From NCBI GenBank assembly GCA_052143655.1, contig JBKQSL010000170.1, forward strand, positions 1 to 17,162: a stretch of 17,162 nucleotides of DNA, given 5' to 3'. Every line of letters begins with the position of its first letter. Positions within the stretch are counted from its first letter, which is position 1. The DNA is from CAVSUR01 sp052143655 (GTDB lineage Bacteria; Actinomycetota; Actinomycetes; Streptosporangiales; Streptosporangiaceae). Positions 13,251 to 17,162 of this stretch are shown one piece after another. The translations under genes were made by a program, and so were the position numbers. The notes beneath the pieces were generated by a model, which saw only the letters and a program-made list of their open reading frames with translations, made no database searches and had not been told where the DNA came from.

Positions 13251-15518
13251 CTAGAGCTTCTCGATCGGGGCGTAGCGCAGTACCAGATGCTTGATCCCGT
13301 ACTCGCCGCCGAAGTCGATCTTGGCCTCGGGGTCGTCGCCACGGCCCTCGACCGACAGCACCCGGCCCAGGCCGTAGGAATCGTGGGTGACCATGTCCCC
13401 CGGTGCCAGCGACGGCACCGGCCGGTTGCCCGGTGCCCGCACCCCGGGCCGGCTGGCCAGCCGCTCGGCGGCGGGCGGGGAGGCGGCAGCCGCGTCCCGG
13501 CGCCACTCGATCAGCTCGGGCGGCACCTCCGACAGGAACCGGGACTGGCGGTGGAACGCCGGGCGGCCGAACCACGCGCGGGACACCGCCCTGGTCAGGT
13601 ACAGCCGGCGCTGCGCCCGGGTGATGCCGACGTAGGCCAGGCGGCGCTCTTCCTCCAGCTCCCGCTCGTCGCCGGAGGAGCGCTCGTGCGGGAACACGTT
13701 CTCCTCCAGCCCGGTGAGGAACACCACCGGGAACTCCAGGCCCTTGGCGGTGTGCAGGGTCATCAGCGTGATCATGCCGCCGTGCTCGTCGCCCTCGGGG
13801 ATCTGGTCGGCGTCGGCGACCAGGGAGACCTGCTCGAGGAACTCCGGCAGGGTCCCGTCGGCGTGCTGGGCGTCGAACTCACGGGCCACGTTCACCAGCT
13901 CGGTGAGGTTCTCGATCCGGGTGGCGTCCTGCAGGTCCGAGGACGCCTCCAGCTCGGCGACATAGCCGGTCTTGGCCAGCACCGCCTCGGCCAGGTCGCC
14001 GGCCGGCATGCCGCCGTCCGCGGCCGCCCGAAGCCCGCCGATCAGCTCGTTGAACGCCTCGATCGCCTTGGCCGAGCGGGGGGACAGGCCCGGCGCCTCC
14101 TGCGGGCGGGCCAGCGCCTGGGCGAAGCTGACCCGGTCCCGGCCGGCCAGCGCGGTCACGCACGCCTCGGCGCGGTCGCCAATTCCCCGGCGCGGGGTGT
14201 TGAGTATCCGGCGCAGTGACACCTCGTCCGCCCGGTTGGCGATCAGCCGCAGGTAGGCGAGCAGGTCGCGGACCTCGCGCCGCTCGTAGAACCGGACGCC
14301 GCCGACCACCTTGTAGGGCACGCCGGCCCGGATGAACACTTCCTCGAACACCCGGGACTGGGCGTTGGTCCGGTAGAACACGGCCACCTGGCCGGGCGTG
14401 GCCTCGCCCTCGTCGGCGAGCCGGTCCACCTCCTCGGCCACGAACGCGGCCTCGTCGTGCTCGTTGTCGGCGACGTAGCCGGTGATCGGCGGCCCGGCGC
14501 CGGCGTCGGACCACAGGTTCTTGGGCTTGCGCCCGGTGTTGCGGGACACGACGGCGTTGGCCGCGGCCAGGATGTTCTGCGTGGAGCGGTAGTTCTGCTC
14601 CAGCAGGATGACCGTGGCGCCGGGGAAGTCGCGCTCGAATTCCTCGATGTTGCGGATCGTCGCGCCGCGGAACGCGTAGATCGACTGGTCGGCGTCGCCC
14701 ACCACGGCCAGCTCGGCCGGCTCGGCCCGGGCAGTGGGCACGGCGTCGTCCCGGCTGACGGCGGCGGGCAGGATGTGCCGGCCGTGCTGGCCGGCCAGCT
14801 CGCGGACGAGCACGTACTGGGCGTGGTTGGTGTCCTGGTACTCGTCCACCAGCACGTGCCGGAACCGGCGCCGGTACTCGGCTGCCATGTCGGGGAACGC
14901 CTGGAACAGGTTGACGGTGACCATGATCAGGTCGTCGAAGTCCATCGCGCCCGCGGCGGCCAGCCGCCGCTGGTACTCGCCGTAGGCCTCCGCGAGCGCC
15001 TTCTCCCGGTAGCCGGATGCCCGCGCCGTCATGGTCTCGTAGTCGACCAGCTCGTTCTTCAGGTTGGAGACCTGGGCGGCCACCGCCTTCGGCGGGTGGA
15101 ACTTCGGGTCCAGGTCCAGCTCGCGGCAGACCAGCGCCATCAGCCGCTGCGAGTCGGCCTGGTCGTAGATGGAGAAGCTGGACGGGTAGCCGAACCGGCG
15201 GGCTTCCCGGCGCAGGATCCGCACGCAGGCCGAGTGGAATGTCATCAGCCACATGGCCCGGGCCCGGTGCCCGGTCAGCGCGGCCGCCCGGGACGCCATC
15301 TCGGCCGCTGCCTTGTTGGTGAAGGTGATCGCCAGGATCTCGCTGGGCAGCACGTCCCGCTCGGCGAGCAGGTAGGCGATCCGGTGGGTCAGCACCCGGG
15401 TCTTGCCCGACCCGGCCCCGGCCACGATCAGCAGCGGGCCGCCCTGGTGCACCACCGCGGCGCGCTGCTGCGGGTTCAGTCCGTCCAGAAGCGAGTCAAC
15501 GGCCGTCGCGGTCACCAT
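13251..15518 (-). CDS. pcrA: ATP-dependent DNA helicase PcrA/UvrD (SF1A)
   Basis: A 3'-5' DNA helicase for nucleotide excision repair and replication or transcription conflict. The 755-residue product has all SF1 motifs: Q motif LNPQQRAAV (14-22), Walker A GAGSGKT (34-40), Ia TFTNKAAAEM (65-74), II VDEYQDT (224-230), III VGDADQSIYAFRG (273-285), IV NYRST (309-313), V LMTLHTAKGLEF (585-596) and VI ERRLAYVGITRAQ (624-636). The C-terminal VTHDSYGLGRV to IEKL (about 710-755) is the Tudor-like domain that binds RNA polymerase. Residues about 241-266 form an insertion between motifs II and III, relative to the shorter linker of the M. tuberculosis homologue. An ATG at 15518 and a GTG at 15515 are adjacent in-frame starts, with TAGGCT immediately upstream, hinting at leaderless expression. 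Confidence 0.97.
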   Translation of the reverse strand: MVTATAVDSLLDGLNPQQRAAVVHQGGPLLIVAGAGSGKTRVLTHRIAYLLAERDVLPSEILAITFTNKAAAEMASRAAALTGHRARAMWLMTFHSACVRILRREARRFGYPSSFSIYDQADSQRLMALVCRELDLDPKFHPPKAVAAQVSNLKNELVDYETMTARASGYREKALAEAYGEYQRRLAAAGAMDFDDLIMVTVNLFQAFPDMAAEYRRRFRHVLVDEYQDTNHAQYVLVRELAGQHGRHILPAAVSRDDAVPTARAEPAELAVVGDADQSIYAFRGATIRNIEEFERDFPGATVILLEQNYRSTQNILAAANAVVSRNTGRKPKNLWSDAGAGPPITGYVADNEHDEAAFVAEEVDRLADEGEATPGQVAVFYRTNAQSRVFEEVFIRAGVPYKVVGGVRFYERREVRDLLAYLRLIANRADEVSLRRILNTPRRGIGDRAEACVTALAGRDRVSFAQALARPQEAPGLSPRSAKAIEAFNELIGGLRAAADGGMPAGDLAEAVLAKTGYVAELEASSDLQDATRIENLTELVNVAREFDAQHADGTLPEFLEQVSLVADADQIPEGDEHGGMITLMTLHTAKGLEFPVVFLTGLEENVFPHERSSGDERELEEERRLAYVGITRAQRRLYLTRAVSRAWFGRPAFHRQSRFLSEVPPELIEWRRDAAAASPPAAERLASRPGVRAPGNRPVPSLAPGDMVTHDSYGLGRVLSVEGRGDDPEAKIDFGGEYGIKHLVLRYAPIEKL

Positions 15519-15527
15519 CCCAGCCTA
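15513..15527 (-). promoter_or_regulatory. Possible leaderless start of pcrA (TAGGCT -10 next to ATG-GTG)
   Basis: On the minus strand TAGGCT (15527-15522), a TAnnnT-type -10, is followed by GGG, then ATG (15518) and GTG (15515). A start of transcription 7 nt after the hexamer would fall on the GTG and give a leaderless mRNA. No good Shine-Dalgarno or -35 element is visible upstream. The permease stop is about 100 nt away. Confidence 0.4.
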
Positions 15528-15618
15528 GGCGGTGCCGCCGTCAGTCCGGGCGAATGCGCGGGTTCGCGCAGCTGTCCGGGCTGGCGGATCCGGCCAGGAC
15601 AGCTGCCCGGCGCGAGGC

Positions 15619-16830
15619 TTACCCGTCGGTGTCGGGCACGAGCGTCGGCGTGCCCCGGGTGAGGGTCTGCTTGCGGAAGTACGCCGGGGCCGTGATGCGC
15701 ATGTAGATGAACCCTGCCACCCCTGCCAGCGCCGCCAGCATGGCAATGATGAAGATGCCGCCGATCTCCCAGTGCAGGCCCGGCACCGTCCAGTAGGTGA
15801 GGCTGTTGCTCGCCACCCAGTCGCTTTGCAGGCTGTAGATGCCGGCCGCGTACATGATCAGCCCGCCCAGTCCCGGCAAGATGCCCTGCATCCACAGGTT
15901 GCGGGCGCTGCTGGTCAGGGTCTTGCGGTAGTACCAGACGCAGGAGAACGCGGTCAGCCCGTAGTAGAAGGCGATGTACAGGCCGATCGCGGTGACGGCG
16001 TCGCCGATGGGGTTGCCGCCGGAAATGTAGTTCATCGGGATGTACAGGATGATCGAGATGGCGCCCATCACGATCGTGGACGTCGTCGGCGTCAGGTACC
16101 TGGGGTGGATCTTGGCGAACGACTCGGGGATGGCCTTGTAGGCGGCCATCGACAGCGTGGTGCGAGCCGTCGGCAGGATCGTGGTCTGGGTCGAGGCGGC
16201 AGCGGAGCTGAGCACCATCAGGATCAGCAGCCGGGCCAGGAAGGTTCCCACACCGGAGGTCCCGAAGATGGCGCTGCCGGTCACCGACAGGACGTCGAAC
16301 TGGTGCGCCGGGTTGGCCAGGCCGATACCCTTCGCGCCGATGCCGCCAAACGACTGCACCGCGAAGATCACGATCGCGTAGGTGATGAGCAGCAGCACGG
16401 TCGAGATGATCGCCGCCCGGCCCGGCGTCCTGGCCTTGTCCGCGGTCTCCTCGTTGACTGACACCGCGGTATCCCAGCCCCAGTAGATGAACAGCATGAG
16501 GATGAGGCCGCTGACGAAGGCCGAGATGGGGATGTGGGTCGGCAGCAGCCAGCCGAGACTCGGCTGGACCGACCCGGCCGGGTGGTGGCCAGTCTCCACC
16601 CGGACCAGGGCGGTCACCGAAAGCACGAGCAGCATCAGGACCTCGACGGTCAGCAGGATGCGCTGGAACCACGCGGAGACCTCGATGCCCCGGTAGCAGA
16701 TGTAGGACATCGCGATAATCCACAGGATGCCGACCATCAGCACCCAGATGCTGGTGGGGTTCGACCCGATGCCATTCGCGCCGACGAGCAGGAACACGTA
16801 CTGCCCGGCCACCTGCGCCAGGCTGGCCAT
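15619..16830 (-). CDS. APC-superfamily amino acid permease, 5'-truncated (probable pseudogene)
   Basis: A multi-spanning transporter of the AA_permease type; substrate unknown. From the first ATG 403 residues remain, with about ten hydrophobic segments. They include FVSGLILMLFIYWGWDTAVS, followed by VNEETADKARTPGRAAI, a typical APC signature. STQTTILPTARTTLSMA and the membrane-proximal tail are also present. Family members are usually near 500 residues. The family-like sequence continues upstream of that ATG as AGGWGIVAADILV, normally the start of the third membrane segment, and then stops at an in-frame TAA at 16879-16881. No permease sequence is found further upstream in any frame. The first two membrane segments are therefore missing. 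The ATG at 16830 has no ribosome-binding site. A shortened functional protein is unlikely but not excluded. Confidence 0.85.
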   Translation of the reverse strand: MASLAQVAGQYVFLLVGANGIGSNPTSIWVLMVGILWIIAMSYICYRGIEVSAWFQRILLTVEVLMLLVLSVTALVRVETGHHPAGSVQPSLGWLLPTHIPISAFVSGLILMLFIYWGWDTAVSVNEETADKARTPGRAAIISTVLLLITYAIVIFAVQSFGGIGAKGIGLANPAHQFDVLSVTGSAIFGTSGVGTFLARLLILMVLSSAAASTQTTILPTARTTLSMAAYKAIPESFAKIHPRYLTPTTSTIVMGAISIILYIPMNYISGGNPIGDAVTAIGLYIAFYYGLTAFSCVWYYRKTLTSSARNLWMQGILPGLGGLIMYAAGIYSLQSDWVASNSLTYWTVPGLHWEIGGIFIIAMLAALAGVAGFIYMRITAPAYFRKQTLTRGTPTLVPDTDG

Positions 16831-16869
16831 GACCAGGATGTCGGCGGCGACGATGCCCCAGCCGCCGGC

Positions 16870-17060
16870 CCTCTGGTGTTACGGCAACGCTTTGGTGCGG
16901 TCAGGCAGGTTCATCAAACATCCGGTATGCCTGCTATTGGCCGTCTGCGGACTAGCCCCGCACTAGTCCGCTGGCTAGTCCTGTCTGGCGGGCGGCTCCG
17001 CGGCCCGGTTAGGCTCGAAGCGACCGGATATCCCACCACGAGCGAAGGAAGCGATCCGCG
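16870..17060. other. Junction and intergenic region between truncated permease and XRE gene
   Basis: Permease homology ends at about 16870-16880. The following 60 or so bases (16876-16940) are AT-richer than the rest of the window, contain no recognisable gene, and could be the end of an inserted or recombined segment. No transposase or clear terminal inverted repeat was identified. Further on are a dyad at 16949-16981 and a possible plus-strand -10, TAGGCT, at 17010-17015. Confidence 0.5.
16949..16981. repeat. CTAGTCC dyad plus third copy, likely operator
   Basis: GGACTAG at 16949-16955 and CTAGTCC at 16963-16969 form a perfect 7-bp inverted repeat with a 7-nt spacer. A third half-site, CTAGTCC, lies in direct orientation at 16975-16981, 12 nt after the second. 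The set is about 80-110 nt upstream of the XRE-type regulator start and just upstream of its candidate -10. Autoregulation through this site is inference. Confidence 0.6.
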
Positions 17061-17162
17061 ATGACGAGCACCCGGCCGCGGCTCAGGCATTTACGCGAGG
17101 AGCGCGGCTGGACCCAGCAGGACGTGGCCGAGCAGATATCCCGGCTGGCGTGGCTGCGCCGC
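17061..17162 (+). CDS. XRE-family helix-turn-helix regulator (only N-terminus in window)
   Basis: Thirty-four residues are visible and run off the right edge. RLRHLREERGWTQQDVAEQI is a typical first half of an XRE/Cro-CI DNA-binding domain. The following SRLAWLRR resembles a group of large actinobacterial regulators in which this domain is followed by a TPR region; that extension is outside the window and is inferred from similarity in style only. The ATG at 17061 has AAGGAA about 10 nt upstream. A TAGGCT at 17010 would give a leader of about 40 nt. It is the only plus-strand gene besides the Pro-rich membrane protein. Confidence 0.8.
   Translation, partial: MTSTRPRLRHLREERGWTQQDVAEQISRLAWLRR

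Noticed and set aside
1..17162. CRISPR arrays, tRNA/rRNA genes, transposases, prophage genes
   Set aside because: No spaced direct repeats of CRISPR type, no tRNA-like cloverleaf with T-loop, and no transposase, integrase or phage motifs were seen by eye on either strand.

Overview
This is a very GC-rich window with G/C-rich third codon positions, GTG and other non-ATG starts, and gene neighbours typical of Actinomycetota. Protein family flavour and the regulator starting at the right edge suggest a filamentous or Streptosporangiales-like actinomycete, but that placement is inference. Nearly everything lies on the minus strand, so transcription mostly runs from high to low coordinates.

Right edge to left: at 17061 a plus-strand XRE-type helix-turn-helix regulator begins and runs off the window. 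Next to it is an APC-family permease (15619-16830) that has lost its N-terminal portion at a sharp junction near 16870-16880. Then come pcrA, a UvrD/PcrA helicase with a Tudor-like C-terminus and an unusual insertion between motifs II and III, and a free-standing cobalamin-binding subunit of an acyl-CoA mutase. These are followed by sucC-sucD (succinyl-CoA synthetase) and a perM-like DUF6350 membrane protein. A plus-strand proline/glutamine-rich membrane protein (7880-8872) sits inverted between perM and purN. Then come purN-purH-folD, etfB-etfA, a cysteine desulfurase and mnmA (cut by the left edge).

Functional logic: FolD makes 10-formyl-THF, the formyl donor for PurN and PurH, and purN/purH overlap by ATGA. 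The cysteine desulfurase supplies sulfur to MnmA for tRNA 2-thiouridine. EtfBA carries electrons from acyl-CoA and related dehydrogenases. A methylmalonyl-CoA-type mutase subunit beside SucCD fits entry of branched or odd-chain acyl-CoA into the TCA cycle. The block sucCD-perM-purN-purH and the block etfBA-desulfurase-mnmA each match conserved actinobacterial synteny (in M. tuberculosis the Rv0951-Rv0957 and Rv3024c-Rv3029c neighbourhoods). Here they are joined.

No mobile element, CRISPR array, RNA gene or clearly new multi-gene system was found. The points most worth checking are the start signals around 7500-7900, where two divergent genes both lack an ATG/GTG/TTG start in the expected place (one has a strongly supported CTG), the permease truncation junction, the dyad upstream of the XRE gene, the helicase insertion, and a hairpin over the desulfurase ribosome-binding site.
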